Shown one piece after another: positions 31,592 to 42,143 of a DNA stretch of 64,000 nt; position 1 is the stretch's first letter; each line of letters begins with the position of its first letter. Origin of the DNA: Paraburkholderia kururiensis JCM 10599 = LMG 19447 (lineage in GTDB: Bacteria > Pseudomonadota > Gammaproteobacteria > Burkholderiales > Burkholderiaceae); contig NZ_RJZE01000006.1 in the NCBI RefSeq assembly GCF_003986935.1, positions 124,001 through 188,000 of the forward strand, written 5' to 3'. The translations under genes and the position numbers were made by a program. A model generated the notes under the pieces. That model was not told where the DNA came from, searched no databases, and saw nothing but the letters and a program-made list of their open reading frames with translations.

Positions 31592-32207
31592 CCATCCCGA
31601 CGAAATCGTGATCGGCCTCGTGTCCATCAGCGACCGGGCCACGAGCGGCGTCTATCAGGACGAAGGCATTCCCTCGCTCACCGCCTGGCTTGGCGCGGCG
31701 CTGAGCTCGCCGTGGCGCGCCGAAACGCGGCTCATCCCCGACGATGCAGCGACCATTTCCGCGACGCTCGTGGAACTCGTCGACACGGCAGGCTGCGACC
31801 TCGTGCTGACGACGGGTGGCACCGGCCCCGCGCGGCGCGACGTGACGCCCGAAGCCACGCTTGCCGTGGCAACGAAGGAAATGCCGGGCTTCGGCGAACA
31901 GATGCGGCAGATCAGCCTGAACTTCGTGCCCACCGCGATTCTCTCGCGCCAGGTCGCGGTGATCCGCGAAAGCCAGACGTCGGCGACGCACGCGGCGTTG
32001 ATCGTCAACCTGCCGGGACAGCCGAAGTCGATCAAGGAAACGCTGGAAGGTTTGCGCGACGAGAGCGGTGCCGTGAAGGTGCCGGGCATCTTCGCGGCCG
32101 TGCCGTATTGCATCGACCTGATCGGCGGGCCGTACGTGGAAACCAACGACGCGGTCGTGGCGGCATTCCGGCCCAAGAGCGCGCGGCGGGCGCCGCGCAC
32201 GGCATAA
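31572..32207 (+). CDS. mogA: molybdopterin adenylyltransferase MogA
   Basis: A 211-residue enzyme that adenylates molybdopterin before molybdenum insertion. Diagnostic sites are [19 protein letters not shown], the [17 protein letters not shown] nucleotide-binding loop, and [18 protein letters not shown]. Start and length fit MogA. The gene overlaps darP and is followed by convergent orn. Confidence 0.93.
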   Translation: MTTPTRNHPDEIVIGLVSISDRATSGVYQDEGIPSLTAWLGAALSSPWRAETRLIPDDAATISATLVELVDTAGCDLVLTTGGTGPARRDVTPEATLAVATKEMPGFGEQMRQISLNFVPTAILSRQVAVIRESQTSATHAALIVNLPGQPKSIKETLEGLRDESGAVKVPGIFAAVPYCIDLIGGPYVETNDAVVAAFRPKSARRAPRTA

Positions 32208-32311
32208 CGCACGGTATGCGCTATATGCGCGTGGTCAGTACGCGCGGGTAGCGTGGTCGCTCGGTGGCCGGCGGGCTTGTCGGCTCATCCGCCGCCAATT
32301 CATTGGCCGGC

Positions 32312-32944
32312 TTATTTGTCGACCTGCGCTGCGCTCGCGTCGATGGCAAGCGAGTCGCTGGCCGCCGGAATCAGGAAGTGCTTGCGGTAGTACTGCAGTT
32401 CGTCGATCGACTCGTGAATGTCGGCGAGCGCGGTGTGCATGGCGCGCTTCTGGAAGCCCTTGTAAATGGCCGGCTGCCAGCGGCGGCACAGCTCCTTCAA
32501 GGTGCTCACGTCGAGGTTGCGGTAGTGAAAGAAGCGCTCGAGGTCGGGCATCCACCGCGCCATGAAGCGGCGGTCCTGGCAGATCGAGTTGCCGCACATC
32601 GGCGACTTGCCGGGCGGCACGTATTGCGACAGAAAGGCGATGAGCTGTTCCGTGGCCGAAGCCTCGTCCACCGTCGAGGCGCGCACCCGGTCAGTCAGGC
32701 CCGAGCGGCCATGCGTGTTGCGGTTCCACTCGTCCATCTTGCCGAGCGTTTCGTCGCTCTGGTGGATGGCCAGCACCGGCCCTTCGACCATCTTGTCCAG
32801 CGTCGAATTCGTCACGACGACGGCGACTTCGATGATGCGGTCGTTGTCGGGATCGAGCCCCGTCATTTCCATGTCGAGCCAGATGAGATTCATGTCGCTG
32901 CGCGCGAGCGCGGGCGGCGTGACGGAGTCGAGAGTGTCAGTCAT
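32312..32944 (-). CDS. orn: oligoribonuclease Orn
   Basis: A 210-residue DEDDh 3'-5' exonuclease that degrades 2-5-nucleotide RNAs and the cyclic-di-GMP breakdown product pGpG. The catalytic blocks are [12 protein letters not shown] (D and E), [11 protein letters not shown], and [14 protein letters not shown]. The first 18 residues are an extension before the conserved core. Because Orn controls pGpG it is relevant to cyclic-di-GMP turnover, which may matter for the amyloid-like locus. A longer frame upstream is open by chance over the convergent protease gene and was not used. Confidence 0.95.
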   Translation of the reverse strand: MTDTLDSVTPPALARSDMNLIWLDMEMTGLDPDNDRIIEVAVVVTNSTLDKMVEGPVLAIHQSDETLGKMDEWNRNTHGRSGLTDRVRASTVDEASATEQLIAFLSQYVPPGKSPMCGNSICQDRRFMARWMPDLERFFHYRNLDVSTLKELCRRWQPAIYKGFQKRAMHTALADIHESIDELQYYRKHFLIPAASDSLAIDASAAQVDK

Positions 32945-33034
32945 GAAAGCAACCTTGTGTGTCGCGGGGTGCAGGGCGCACCGGCCGGTCGGCGAGAACA
33001 TATAATTGTCGCATAGATACCACGGATTCCCCGG

Positions 33035-34294
33035 ATGCCTACCCTGTACTTCACCGTGCTGTTCGCCGTCGCCGTGCTTGCGATGGTCGTCACGAAACTC
33101 TGGCTCGCCTCGCGCCAGATCCGCTTCGTCGCCGCGCACCGCGAGATCGTGCCGGACCAGTTCGCGACGTCCATCCCGCTTTCCGCCCACCAGCGCGCCG
33201 CCGACTACACGGTTGCGCGCACGCGCCTCGGCATGGTCGAGATCGTGGTGGGCGCGGCGGTGCTGATCGGGCTCACGCTGGTGGGCGGCGTTCAGGTGCT
33301 CGACCTGGCAATTTCGGAGTGGCTCGGCCGCGGGTATCTCGGCCAGATCGTACTGGTGGCAGCGGTTGTCGCCATTTCGGGCATTGTCGAGGTGCCGTTC
33401 GACTATTACCGCCAGTTCGTGATCGAAGAGCGCTTCGGCTTCAACCGCATGGGCAAGGGCATCTTCTTCGCCGACCGCCTCAAGGGCGTGCTGCTCGGCG
33501 CCGCGTTCGGCCTGCCGCTGCTGTTCGTGGTGCTGTGGCTGATGCGCCAGGCGGGCAGCTTGTGGTGGCTGTGGACGTGGGTCGTCTGGGTCGTGTTCCA
33601 GATGCTCGTGCTGGTGCTGTACCCCACGGTCATCGCGCCCCTCTTCAACAAGTTCGAACCGCTCAAGGACGACGCACTGCGCACGCGCATCGAAGGGCTC
33701 ATGAAGCGCTGCGGCTTCGCGGCCAAGGGCCTCTTCGTGATGGACGGCAGCCGGCGCTCGGCACACGGCAACGCCTATTTCACAGGCTTCGGGTCGGCAA
33801 GGCGCATCGTGTTCTTCGACACCCTGCTCTCGCGCCTCTCCGGCAGCGAGATCGAAGCCGTGCTCGCGCACGAGCTCGGTCACTTCAAGCGCCATCACGT
33901 CATCAAGCGCATGATCGTCACCTTCGCGATCAGCCTCGCCATGCTCGCGCTGCTCGGCTGGCTCTCGCAGTGCGTGTGGTTCTACGAAGGACTCGGCGTG
34001 CGGCCGTCGCTCATCGGCGACAACAGCGGGCTCGCGCTCGTGCTGTTCTTCCTCGCGGTCCCGGTGTTCCTGTTCTTCGTCACGCCCATCGGCAGCCTGA
34101 GTTCGCGCAAGCACGAGTTCGAGGCCGACGCGTTCGCCGCCACGCAAACGGACGCGAAAGATCTTGTGAATGCGCTCGTGAAGCTTTACGAAGACAACGC
34201 CTCCACGCTCACGCCGGACCCCATCTACACCGCGTTTTACTACTCGCATCCGCCCGCTTCGCAGCGCATCGACCGGCTGCTGCGGCACGCATGA
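33035..34294 (+). CDS. M48 family membrane zinc metalloprotease (Ste24/CaaX-protease-like)
   Basis: A 419-residue polytopic membrane protease. The zinc site is HELGH within [14 protein letters not shown], with the third ligand in the downstream [13 protein letters not shown] segment. Several hydrophobic helices flank the catalytic domain, as in Ste24-type M48 enzymes. The protein is between divergent orn and rsgA; its stop overlaps the rsgA start. The substrate is unknown; membrane-protein quality control is the usual role. Confidence 0.92.
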   Translation: MPTLYFTVLFAVAVLAMVVTKLWLASRQIRFVAAHREIVPDQFATSIPLSAHQRAADYTVARTRLGMVEIVVGAAVLIGLTLVGGVQVLDLAISEWLGRGYLGQIVLVAAVVAISGIVEVPFDYYRQFVIEERFGFNRMGKGIFFADRLKGVLLGAAFGLPLLFVVLWLMRQAGSLWWLWTWVVWVVFQMLVLVLYPTVIAPLFNKFEPLKDDALRTRIEGLMKRCGFAAKGLFVMDGSRRSAHGNAYFTGFGSARRIVFFDTLLSRLSGSEIEAVLAHELGHFKRHHVIKRMIVTFAISLAMLALLGWLSQCVWFYEGLGVRPSLIGDNSGLALVLFFLAVPVFLFFVTPIGSLSSRKHEFEADAFAATQTDAKDLVNALVKLYEDNASTLTPDPIYTAFYYSHPPASQRIDRLLRHA

Positions 34295-35241
34295 CGCGGC
34301 GCGCACCGAAAGCGGCGCAAGGCGCCGCGGAAAACCGCGCGCAAGGTAAGCGCATGGAAGGACGCGTGATCGCAGCGCATGGCCGCCATTACCTCGTGAC
34401 CCCGGACGCTGGCGGCGCTGCGCTGCAGTGCTTTCCACGCGGCAAGCGCAGCGAGGTCGCCGTGGGCGACCACGTAACCTATGAGCCGACCTCCGCGGAC
34501 CAGGGCGTAATCGTGGCCATCGGCGAGCGGCGCAATCTGCTCTACCGCTCGGATCAGTACAAGTCGAAGCTCTTCGCGGCGAATCTCGACCAGTTGCTGA
34601 TCGTGCTCGCCACCGAACCGCACTTCAGCGAGGACCTGCTCGGCCGCGCACTCGTCGCGGCCGAAGCGAACGAGCTGAAGCCGATCATCCTGCTCAACAA
34701 GACCGACGTAGAGGCCGCGCTGCCAGCGGCGCGTGCGCGCCTCGAACGCTACCGCGCGCTTGGCTATTCCGTGCTCGAAGTATCGATCAAGGCGGCGCCG
34801 GAGGCAGCGCAGGCCGTGCTCGCCGAGCACCTGCACGGCCACGACACGCTGCTGCTCGGCCAGTCAGGCATGGGCAAATCGACGCTCGTGAACCTGCTGA
34901 TTCCAGACGCGGAAGCCGCCACGCGCGAAATCTCGACGGCACTCAACAGCGGCCGACACACCACGACCTTCACGCGGCTCTACCCGTTTGCGGGCGGCGG
35001 GGCGCTGATCGATTCGCCGGGCTTCCAGGAGTTCGGGCTGCACCATCTCACAGAAGGACGGCTCGAGCGCGCGTTTCCGGAATTCCGGCCGCTACTCGCG
35101 CACTGCCGCTTCTACAACTGCCATCATCTGCACGAGCCTGGGTGCGCGATACTCGCCGCCGTCGAAGATGGCCGCATCGCCCGCGAACGGCATGCGCTCT
35201 ACGCGCAGCTCGTTCACGAAGCGAGCCAGATCGTGCGTTGA
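34291..35241 (+). CDS. rsgA: small-subunit ribosome GTPase RsgA
   Basis: A 316-residue circularly permuted GTPase that checks and completes 30S maturation. Motif order is permuted: NKTD (G4) precedes GQSGMGKST (G1) and DSPG (G3). An OB-fold lies at the N-terminus ([14 protein letters not shown]). The C-terminal zinc knuckle is [17 protein letters not shown] overlaps the protease stop codon (ATGA). The call is secure. Confidence 0.96.
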   Translation: MTRRAPKAAQGAAENRAQGKRMEGRVIAAHGRHYLVTPDAGGAALQCFPRGKRSEVAVGDHVTYEPTSADQGVIVAIGERRNLLYRSDQYKSKLFAANLDQLLIVLATEPHFSEDLLGRALVAAEANELKPIILLNKTDVEAALPAARARLERYRALGYSVLEVSIKAAPEAAQAVLAEHLHGHDTLLLGQSGMGKSTLVNLLIPDAEAATREISTALNSGRHTTTFTRLYPFAGGGALIDSPGFQEFGLHHLTEGRLERAFPEFRPLLAHCRFYNCHHLHEPGCAILAAVEDGRIARERHALYAQLVHEASQIVR

Positions 35242-35271
35242 CCATCCGGTCGCCGCAGCCCGCCCACCGCT

Positions 35272-35592
35272 ATGCTCAAGCTCACGAGCGCGCCGAACCT
35301 GCTGACCGCACAGCACTGGCTGAACGTACTCGAGACAGCCGGGATTGCGTGCGAGATGCACAACCGCTATCTGAGTGGCGCGATGGGCGAGATTCCGGCG
35401 GAACAATGTGCGCCGGAACTGTGGCTCGTTGACGAACGCGACGAGGCGGTGGCGCGCAAGCTGCTCGCCGCCGCGATGAGCGGACCGCCGAAGGACGCGG
35501 CGCCGTGGCGCTGCCGCCAATGCGGCGAAACGCTGGAAGCGCAATTTACCGTGTGCTGGCAATGCGGGACGGCACGCAATCCGCTGGACTGA
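35272..35592 (+). CDS. DUF2007 putative signal-transducing protein with zinc ribbon
   Basis: A 106-residue protein. The DUF2007 fold is visible as LTAQHWLNVLETAGIACEMHN and ELWLVDERDEAVARKLLAA. The C-terminus adds a zinc ribbon, CRQCGETLEAQFTVCWQCG. Function is unknown. It follows rsgA by 30 bases on the same strand, so it may share its transcript. Confidence 0.85.
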   Translation: MLKLTSAPNLLTAQHWLNVLETAGIACEMHNRYLSGAMGEIPAEQCAPELWLVDERDEAVARKLLAAAMSGPPKDAAPWRCRQCGETLEAQFTVCWQCGTARNPLD

Positions 35593-35654
35593 CTGAAACC
35601 AGCGGCGCTGAAACGGAAAGGAGAGGCTGAAGCGGATCTACGAGCGCGGGTGGG

Positions 35655-36590
35655 TTAGAACCACATCGCGATGGTGAGCATGAGGAGCAGCAGCATCCAC
35701 AGGATCACCGCACGCCACACCAGCCCAACTGCGGATTGCAGCGTACGCGGCGTGCAATCGTCGCCAACCTGCAGCGGACCGCCGTCGCCCGTGGCCAGGG
35801 CATCGAGACTCGACGGCTCGGCAAGCGGCCCGGAGAGACGCGCGCCCAATGCACCGCTGCCCGCGGCGAGCAATACCCCCTCGTTGGTGTCTGGCCACGT
35901 GTGCGCATGATTGCGCCAGGCGTAAATCGCGTCTTCGAAGTTGCCGACAATCGCAAAACCCAGCGACGTGAGCCGTGTGGGCACCCAGTCGATCAGAAAG
36001 AACGCGGTCTGCGCGAAGCTGGAAAATGCCGCGGTGCGATCGTCGGCGGGCCGCGACCATGTGCGGGCGAGATATTCCGCAATCCGGTACAACACCGCGC
36101 CGGCGGGTCCGATCGGCACGAGGAACCAGAAGAACACGCCGAACACGTGCCGATGCGACGCCACAACCGCGTGAATGAGCGTGTGACGCACGATTTCGCC
36201 GACCGGCATGTCGACGGTGTCCATGCCAGTCCATTCATTGAGAATTTCGCGGGCGCGCGGCACGTCGTCGCTATTCAGAGCGAGATGAATGTCCGTGAAA
36301 TAGTGGCTGAACTGCCGGAAGCCGAGCGTGAAATAGACGATGACGACGTTCCACAGGAACGCCAGCACAAAGCTGATGCGATACAACACGTAATAGACGA
36401 GCGCGACCGCGAGTGTCCACGGCAACACCACCGCAAGCCACGCGAGCAACCCATGCTTTTTCTTGCCGGCGTCGAACCCTTGCGCCGCGGACTCGGCGTG
36501 AAATTGAAGCAGCGCGGACACCGGATTGGTCGGCGACAGCGCGCGCACCTGTTCGATGATGAGGGCCAGCAATACGGAGAAAAAAGTCAT
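35655..36590 (-). CDS. CobD/CbiB-family (AmpE-like) integral membrane protein
   Basis: A 311-residue membrane protein with about five hydrophobic segments. The opening MTFFSVLLALIIEQVRALS, the early FTDIHLALNSDDVPRAREIL block and the VGEIVRHTLIHAVVASHRHVFGVFFWF region fit proteins of the CobD/CbiB and AmpE clan found next to the rplS operon in Burkholderia. No cobalamin genes are nearby, so an adenosylcobinamide synthase role is doubtful. Confidence 0.78.
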   Translation of the reverse strand: MTFFSVLLALIIEQVRALSPTNPVSALLQFHAESAAQGFDAGKKKHGLLAWLAVVLPWTLAVALVYYVLYRISFVLAFLWNVVIVYFTLGFRQFSHYFTDIHLALNSDDVPRAREILNEWTGMDTVDMPVGEIVRHTLIHAVVASHRHVFGVFFWFLVPIGPAGAVLYRIAEYLARTWSRPADDRTAAFSSFAQTAFFLIDWVPTRLTSLGFAIVGNFEDAIYAWRNHAHTWPDTNEGVLLAAGSGALGARLSGPLAEPSSLDALATGDGGPLQVGDDCTPRTLQSAVGLVWRAVILWMLLLLMLTIAMWF

Positions 36591-36737
36591 GCGACGCGCC
36601 GTGCGATTCGGAAGTTTGGAATTCTTTTATAACGATAGCACAGGGTCAGATGGGCCTGAATGCGCGCGGGCCGCGGCGCAACATCGAAACAACAACGGCG
36701 TGATGTGCACGAGCCACATTCCAGTCGGCATGGCGTT

Positions 36738-37442
36738 TCATGCCGCAAGAAAGCGATAGAAATTACGCAACATGCCGGCCGTCGCGCCCCAGATGAAGTA
36801 ATGACCACCGGTGCTGCCGCCGCGCGGATACGGCATGGAGAAGAAGCGTCGCTCGCCGCCTTCCCAGCGGAACACGCGCACCTCATGGTGCCTCGGATTC
36901 ATCAGGAAGCTGAGCGGCACTTCGAAGATGTCCGCCACTTCGAGCGTATCCGCTGACACCGTGAAGGGCGGATGCACAAGACCCACCACGGGCGCCACCA
37001 GAAAGCCGGTGCCCGTGATGTAGTCCGGCAAGGCCCCCAGCACTTCCACGCGTCCGGAATCGAGGCCCACTTCCTCATTCGCCTCGCGCAGCGCGGTGGC
37101 AAAGGCGTCCGCGTCTTCCGGTTCCCGGCGGCCGCCGGGAAAACTGATCTGGCCAGCGTGATCGTTGAGGTGATCGGCACGTTGGGTGAGCAGCACCGTC
37201 AGCCCCTCCTCTCGCACTACGAGCGGTACGAGCACAGCTGCGTCGCGTGGGTCGACGTCTTCCGTGAGACGCGGCTCGAACGGTTCAGGCGACCACAGCA
37301 GGCGTTGCTCGAAGCGCGCGCGCAAGCCGTCCGGCGTCAAACGGGCAGACGGCACAGGCGGCAGGTCCGTGCCGGTCGACTCGACCGGCAGGTTTTCAGG
37401 CTCGAATACAGGACGGATCAACGGGTCTCCCGGAACGGGCAC
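36738..37442 (-). CDS. CoA pyrophosphatase, Nudix hydrolase (NudL type)
   Basis: A 234-residue hydrolase. The Nudix box is GGRREPEDADAFATALREAN followed by EEVGL (about residues 101-126), and the preceding QISFPGG block and the LTQRADHLNDHAG segment mark the CoA-pyrophosphatase subfamily, which splits CoA and its derivatives into 4'-phosphopantetheine and ADP. It lies between rplS and the CobD-like gene on the same strand. Confidence 0.9.
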   Translation of the reverse strand: MPVPGDPLIRPVFEPENLPVESTGTDLPPVPSARLTPDGLRARFEQRLLWSPEPFEPRLTEDVDPRDAAVLVPLVVREEGLTVLLTQRADHLNDHAGQISFPGGRREPEDADAFATALREANEEVGLDSGRVEVLGALPDYITGTGFLVAPVVGLVHPPFTVSADTLEVADIFEVPLSFLMNPRHHEVRVFRWEGGERRFFSMPYPRGGSTGGHYFIWGATAGMLRNFYRFLAA

Positions 37443-37532
37443 CGGCGTGCGTGGCGGGGCGCTACCGCCGGACAGCGAACATAGCGATGTCGCGCGGACA
37501 TCTGCACATATCGCTATTTTGACCTGGCAAAC

Positions 37533-37561
37533 AAAAAAGCACCCGGGAAGGGTGCTTTTTC
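37533..37561 (-). terminator. terminator after rplS
   Basis: AAGCACCC pairs with GGGTGCTT with loop GGGAA, flanked by A- and T-tracts, so it works on both strands. It lies 10 bases after the rplS stop and ends the rpsP-rimM-trmD-rplS operon. Confidence 0.85.
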
Positions 37562-37570
37562 TTACAGCTT

Positions 37571-37957
37571 TTACTCTGCGGCAGCTGCGCGGTCTTTCGA
37601 CACCAGCTTTTCCTTGATCCGGGCAGCCTTGCCCGAACGCTCGCGCAGGTAGTACAGCTTCGCACGACGCACATCGCCGCGACGCTTCACGACGATGCTG
37701 GCGAGCAGCGGTGAGTACGTCTGGAACGTCCGTTCGACGCCTTCGCCCGACGAGATCTTGCGCACGATGAACGACGAGTTCAGACCGCGATTACGCTTCG
37801 CGATCACGACGCCTTCGTACGCCTGAACGCGCTTGCGGTTGCCTTCCACGACGTTCACGTTCACCACCACCGTGTCGCCGGGGGCGAATTCGGGAATGGT
37901 CTTGCCTGCGAGCACGCGCTCGATTTCTTCCTGCTCGAGTTTTCCGATGAGGTTCAT
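37571..37957 (-). CDS. rplS: 50S ribosomal protein L19
   Basis: A 128-residue ribosomal protein at the 30S-50S interface. It begins [12 protein letters not shown] and has the L19 signature [26 protein letters not shown] with [18 protein letters not shown] near the end. A short in-frame extension upstream (to 38014) is excluded because L19 starts at this Met. Last gene of the rpsP operon. Confidence 0.97.
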   Translation of the reverse strand: MNLIGKLEQEEIERVLAGKTIPEFAPGDTVVVNVNVVEGNRKRVQAYEGVVIAKRNRGLNSSFIVRKISSGEGVERTFQTYSPLLASIVVKRRGDVRRAKLYYLRERSGKAARIKEKLVSKDRAAAAE

Positions 37958-38050
37958 CACTGACTCCGTAAGCCATCTTGTCGGCGTTCGTGCCCGTACC
38001 GGCTTGAGCAGCATTCCGGCACCACGGCCCCGATAGAGGATGGGTTCACA

Positions 38051-38878
38051 TCAGGCACCGTCCACGCATGGAGCGGCGCCGCCTTTTGCCTCGCTAGTGG
38101 CCGCCGAAGACGATGCCTTCCGCGCTTCCTTCGCGAGACTTGCGAGCCATGCCTCGTCGGCGCGGCTCAACATCTTGTTCTTCCTGGCCTTCTCGATCAG
38201 ATCGGGCCGCTTGTAGAGTGTGTTGCGCAATGCCTCGCGGCGGCGCCACTGCTCGATTTCCGCATGATGCCCGCCGAGCAGCACATCCGGCACGCGCATG
38301 CCGTCGTATTCCTCAGGGCGCGTGTAATGGGGACAATCGAGCAGTCCGTCCACGAAGCTGTCCTGCACCGCCGACTGCGCATCGTTGAGCACGCCCGGCA
38401 GCTGTCGCACCACCGCATCCATCAGCGCCATGGCCGGCAGCTCGCCGCCTGACAGCACGAAGTCGCCGAGGCTCACTTCTTCGTCGACACAACGGTCGAC
38501 AAGGCGCTGGTCGATGGCTTCATACCGCCCGCACAGCAATACGAGGCCGGGCTGCTGTGCGAACTGCATCACGCGTTCATGCGTAAGCGTCGCGCCTTGC
38601 GGCGACATCAGCACGACCTTCGCACCGGTAATGCCCTGTTGCGCCTGAGCCGCTTTCGCCGCGCCAATCGCGTCTTCGAGCGGCCTGGCGAGCATTACCA
38701 TGCCGGGCCCGCCCCCGTAGGGACGGTCGTCAATCGTGCGGTAGTTGTCGGTGGTGAAATCGCGTGGATTCCACGTACGCAACCCGTAGCGCTGCTGCTT
38801 CGCGGCCCGACTGGTAATGCCCCAATCGGTCAGCGCACGGAACATCTCAGGAAAGAGCGTCACGACATCGAACTGCAT
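38051..38878 (-). CDS. trmD: tRNA (guanine-37-N1)-methyltransferase TrmD
   Basis: A 275-residue SAM-dependent trefoil-knot methyltransferase that makes m1G37 in tRNAs reading CNN codons and so prevents frameshifting. The visible blocks are [63 protein letters not shown] and [14 protein letters not shown]. The Ala/Ser-rich C-terminal tail (about 20 residues) is a lineage addition. Middle gene of the operon. Confidence 0.97.
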   Translation of the reverse strand: MQFDVVTLFPEMFRALTDWGITSRAAKQQRYGLRTWNPRDFTTDNYRTIDDRPYGGGPGMVMLARPLEDAIGAAKAAQAQQGITGAKVVLMSPQGATLTHERVMQFAQQPGLVLLCGRYEAIDQRLVDRCVDEEVSLGDFVLSGGELPAMALMDAVVRQLPGVLNDAQSAVQDSFVDGLLDCPHYTRPEEYDGMRVPDVLLGGHHAEIEQWRRREALRNTLYKRPDLIEKARKNKMLSRADEAWLASLAKEARKASSSAATSEAKGGAAPCVDGA

Positions 38879-38904
38879 CGCTCTCTCCGTTCAGCGAATC
38901 GTGT

Positions 38905-39648
38905 TCAATAGTCGGCTTGCCAGTCGACGACAATCCGCTTCGCCGCCTGGTCCACCGACTTCACATAGACGCCGACGAACGGAATCAGCCGCTCGCCGGT
39001 TAGTGGCTTGCCGTCTTTCCCGGTGGAGGGATACTCGACCTGCAGCACCGAGTGGGCGCCGTTGTCGATCATGCTCGCCACTTTGCCGAGCACTTCGCCG
39101 CCTTCGTTGACAACTTCGAGGCCGAGCAGATCGACCCAGTAAAACTCGTCGGCTTCGAGCGCCGGAAACTCGGTGCGGCTCACATACACGCGGTGACCAC
39201 GCAGCGCGAGTGCCGCATCGCGATCGTCCGTGCCGCCCAATTGCGCCACCACTGCGTCGCCGTGCGTTTTGGCGAGCACGACTGGCACCGACTTGCGCTC
39301 GCGGCCCTTCTCGAGCCACCAGCGCTTCGCAGCCAGCAGGGCATCGCCGCCGCGACCGGCCTGCGCGTGCGCCGCCACTTTGACCCAGCCTTTCAGACCG
39401 TAGGCATCGACGATCGCGCCGACTTCCACCGCGTCGACCGGCCAGCTTTGTTCCGACTCGAGCCGCATGCCCGGCGCCTCTGCTGCGCCCTGCGACTCGC
39501 CGCGTGTTGCTTCACGGCTGCGGCCGGGTTTGCGCACGAATGCACCGAACGGTGCGACGCCTTCGCCGGAAGCCGACGGCTGAACGCGACGCTGGCTGCG
39601 CTCCACCGGTCCAGCGCGTCCCGATCGTTCGGAATCACGTGCGGACAT
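38905..39648 (-). CDS. rimM: 16S rRNA processing protein RimM
   Basis: A 247-residue 30S maturation factor that binds S19. The core runs from about residue 70: [21 protein letters not shown], then [25 protein letters not shown] (PRC domain) and [16 protein letters not shown]. The first ~65 residues are a charged, low-complexity extension. Residue 61 (Met) in [10 protein letters not shown] is an alternative start that would give a standard length. Between rpsP and trmD. Confidence 0.92.
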   Translation of the reverse strand: MSARDSERSGRAGPVERSQRRVQPSASGEGVAPFGAFVRKPGRSREATRGESQGAAEAPGMRLESEQSWPVDAVEVGAIVDAYGLKGWVKVAAHAQAGRGGDALLAAKRWWLEKGRERKSVPVVLAKTHGDAVVAQLGGTDDRDAALALRGHRVYVSRTEFPALEADEFYWVDLLGLEVVNEGGEVLGKVASMIDNGAHSVLQVEYPSTGKDGKPLTGERLIPFVGVYVKSVDQAAKRIVVDWQADY

Positions 39649-39797
39649 CAGCGAACCTCGCAGCCAGTTTCAATTGCCGGGGCACACTCGACCGGCCAGG
39701 CATCGCAGAGTTTGCGCGACGCAACCGGGAATGCACACCCACAAGCGCGGACCCTGCGGAGCCGGACAAGCTCATGCACGCGGCTCATGCAAGCAGA

Positions 39798-40061
39798 TTA
39801 CGCAGCCGGAGCTGCTGCCTGCGCCTTCTGCGCCTGCTTCACGAGACGCTCCACGGCCGGCGACAGCTGGGCACCCACGCCTTGCCAGTACGTCACGCGA
39901 TCTTGCGCGATGCGCAGCGCTTCGCCCTTCGTCGCGACCGGATTGTAGAAGCCGACGCGTTCGATGAAGCGGCCGTCGCGACGGTTACGCGAATCGGTTG
40001 CAACGATGTTGTAGAACGGGCGCTTCTTCGAGCCGCCGCGAGCCAGACGGATGATGACCAT
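39798..40061 (-). CDS. rpsP: 30S ribosomal protein S16
   Basis: An 87-residue ribosomal protein starting [20 protein letters not shown], the S16 signature, and containing [15 protein letters not shown]. The tail is Ala/Lys/Gln-rich. First gene of the rpsP-rimM-trmD-rplS operon, with a strong promoter about 45 bases upstream. Confidence 0.97.
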   Translation of the reverse strand: MVIIRLARGGSKKRPFYNIVATDSRNRRDGRFIERVGFYNPVATKGEALRIAQDRVTYWQGVGAQLSPAVERLVKQAQKAQAAAPAA

Positions 40062-40452
40062 ACTTGAATCCTTGAAAACCGGGGGTTCGGGACCACTGAA
40101 ACCGGCGATTATAGCCTGAAACCAACGCCATAACAAACACTTAACGGAGAACCTTGCAAATCGGGCTGTGACGGCAATGCAGGCCCGGCTGCGCGAAGGT
40201 GGCACAAAGCGGCTTGCCACCCGACGTGCCTTTGCCCGCGGGCCTATTCCGTACCTATGCCCGCACCCCTGCCGACCGTATTCGGGCGCCGCAACCAGCC
40301 CATCCCGGTCACTCTCGCCGCGACGCATTCGCCGACGGTCCCACCTGCCTTACGCCGTCCCGTCGGCGTAGAATTCGGCTCGGCCGGAATCCCGAGCAGC
40401 GTGACGCAGGCACAACAGGCAGCGGCGGCGCTCTCCACCATCACTCGTTCCC
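40062..40452. other. 391-base intergenic region, rpsP promoter side and TM2 upstream side
   Basis: The rpsP end holds the promoter annotated at 40108-40136. The rest has no supported gene. On the plus strand TAGAAT (40369-40374) could be a -10 for the TM2 gene, but no good -35 lies 17 bases upstream. Confidence 0.6.
40108..40136 (-). promoter_or_regulatory. sigma-70 promoter of the rpsP operon
   Basis: Read on the minus strand: TTGTTA, 17-base spacer, TATAAT. The -10 is a perfect match. The start point would fall near 40101, about 40 bases before rpsP. Confidence 0.8.
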
Positions 40453-40917
40453 ATGTCCACCGCTTCGAATTCATCGCGCTTTCGTTCCAAAACGCTCACC
40501 GCTGCTCTTGCCTTTTTCTTCGGCAGCATCGGAGCCCATCGCTTCTATCTATACGGCCCGCGCGATGTCTGGGGATGGGCACATCTGGTCGGCACCGTGA
40601 TCGGCATTCCTGGCTTTTTGCTGCTCGTCGCCACCCAGCGCGAGTCTGCCCTCGGATGGTCACTCGCGCTACCCGGCGCAGTGTCGCTGCTGGCCGCGTT
40701 TCTCGCCGCCATCGTCTACGGGTTGCGCCCCGACGAGAAGTGGGACGCGCAGTTCAACGCGCAGGCCGGCCGTCGCAGTCGCTCGGGTTGGACGGTCATC
40801 TTCATCGTCATCTTTTCGCTGCTGATCGGCGCCTTCCTGCTGATGACGGGACTTGCGCTCTCGTTCCAGACCTATTTCGAGTCGCAGGTCGAAGCGGCGA
40901 AGTCGCTATCGCAGTAA
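40453..40917 (+). CDS. TM2-domain membrane protein
   Basis: A 154-residue membrane protein. The N-terminal TM2 pair (TAALAFFFGSIGAHRFYLYG, then GWAHLVGTVIGIPGFLLLV) is followed by a third helix and, after a charged loop, a fourth hydrophobic helix near the C-terminus. Function unknown. It stands alone, convergent with the radical-SAM gene. Confidence 0.85.
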   Translation: MSTASNSSRFRSKTLTAALAFFFGSIGAHRFYLYGPRDVWGWAHLVGTVIGIPGFLLLVATQRESALGWSLALPGAVSLLAAFLAAIVYGLRPDEKWDAQFNAQAGRRSRSGWTVIFIVIFSLLIGAFLLMTGLALSFQTYFESQVEAAKSLSQ

Positions 40918-40961
40918 TCGGACCGGCAAGAGACACGACGCCGCACAAGCCGGCAGCCCGC

Positions 40962-42116
40962 CTAGAACAGATCGAGTTGCGGGTCATCCGCCGCACGCCG
41001 CAACACGACCGGTTCGCGGCGAAACTGCGAAATGTCGAGAATGCCGCGCCGCCGCTCGTTGAGACCGAGCCGTCGCACGGCTTTCCCGAAGCGCTGTTTC
41101 AGCAGATCGGCCCACGGCCCCTCGCCTTTCATTCGGCGTGCGAACGAGGCGTCGTAGTCTTTGCCGCCTCGCATGTCGCGCACGCGGCTCATGACGCGGT
41201 CCGCGCGGTCCGGAAAATGGGCTGCCAGCCAGTCCTTGAATAGCGGCGCGACTTCCCATGGCAGCCGCAGCACGATGTAACTCGCGCTCGTCGCGCCGGC
41301 CTCCGTACACGCTTCGAGAATACGCTCCATGTCGGGCTCCGTTACAAACGGGATCACCGGCGCAATGCTCACGCCCACCGGCACGCCCGCCTGAGCGAGC
41401 GTACGAATGGTGCGCAGGCGCCGGGCGGGCGACGCCGCGCGAGGCTCCAGCGTGCGCGCAATGCCTGCATCGAGCGTGGTGATGGTGATGGCAGCCATCA
41501 CCTGGCCGCGTTCCGCCATCGGCGCCAGCAGGTCGAGGTCGCGCTCGATCAGCGACGACTTCGTGATGGCGGCGAACGGATGATGACGATCGTGCAGCAC
41601 CTCGATCACGCGACGCGTGAGCCGCAGATCACGCTCCACGGGCTGCCATGCGTCCGTGTTGACGCCGAGCGCAATCGGTTCCGGCACATAGGACTTCTTC
41701 GAAATCTCTCGTGCCAGCAGTTCCGGCGCGTTGACCTTCGCATAGATGCGACTTTCGAAATCCAGGCCCGGCGACAGGCCCAGATAGGCATGCGTGGGGC
41801 GCGCGAAACAGTAGATACAGCCGTGCTCGCAGCCGCGGTACGGGTTCAGCGAAATGCTGAACGGAATATCCGGCGACTGGTTGCGCGTAAGGATGCTCTT
41901 CGCGCGCTCCTCGAACACCTGCGTGCGCAGCGGGGGCGGCACGTCGCCCTCCGGGGAGTCGAGGTGTGTCCAGCCGTCGTCGAACGCTTCGCGCTGGTTG
42001 ACTTCGTAGCGGCCCTGCAGGTTCGTTACGGCGCCGCGCCCCTTGTATGGGGCGGGCGGGGCAACGGGATACTCGGAATATTCGGCGTCGGGATCGTTCA
42101 CGGCGGCACACGACAA
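40962..42116 (-). CDS. PA0069/Rv2578c-family radical SAM protein
   Basis: A 384-residue radical SAM enzyme. The [4Fe-4S] motif CEHGCIYC (Cys-x3-Cys-x2-Cys) is preceded by FSISLNPYRG and followed by FARPTHAYL. Family members are related to spore photoproduct lyase; the substrate is unknown. A LexA-type box inside a 42-bp palindrome lies 41 bases upstream (42144-42185), which suggests SOS control and a link to DNA damage. Confidence 0.9.
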   Translation of the reverse strand: MSCAAVNDPDAEYSEYPVAPPAPYKGRGAVTNLQGRYEVNQREAFDDGWTHLDSPEGDVPPPLRTQVFEERAKSILTRNQSPDIPFSISLNPYRGCEHGCIYCFARPTHAYLGLSPGLDFESRIYAKVNAPELLAREISKKSYVPEPIALGVNTDAWQPVERDLRLTRRVIEVLHDRHHPFAAITKSSLIERDLDLLAPMAERGQVMAAITITTLDAGIARTLEPRAASPARRLRTIRTLAQAGVPVGVSIAPVIPFVTEPDMERILEACTEAGATSASYIVLRLPWEVAPLFKDWLAAHFPDRADRVMSRVRDMRGGKDYDASFARRMKGEGPWADLLKQRFGKAVRRLGLNERRRGILDISQFRREPVVLRRAADDPQLDLF

Positions 42117-42143
42117 ACGGAAAGCGACCGCGCCATACGAGGC

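Noticed and set aside
32945..34438. Upstream extension of the orn frame over the M48 protease gene
   Set aside because: Orn is about 180-210 residues; the extension is antisense to a real gene and low-complexity.
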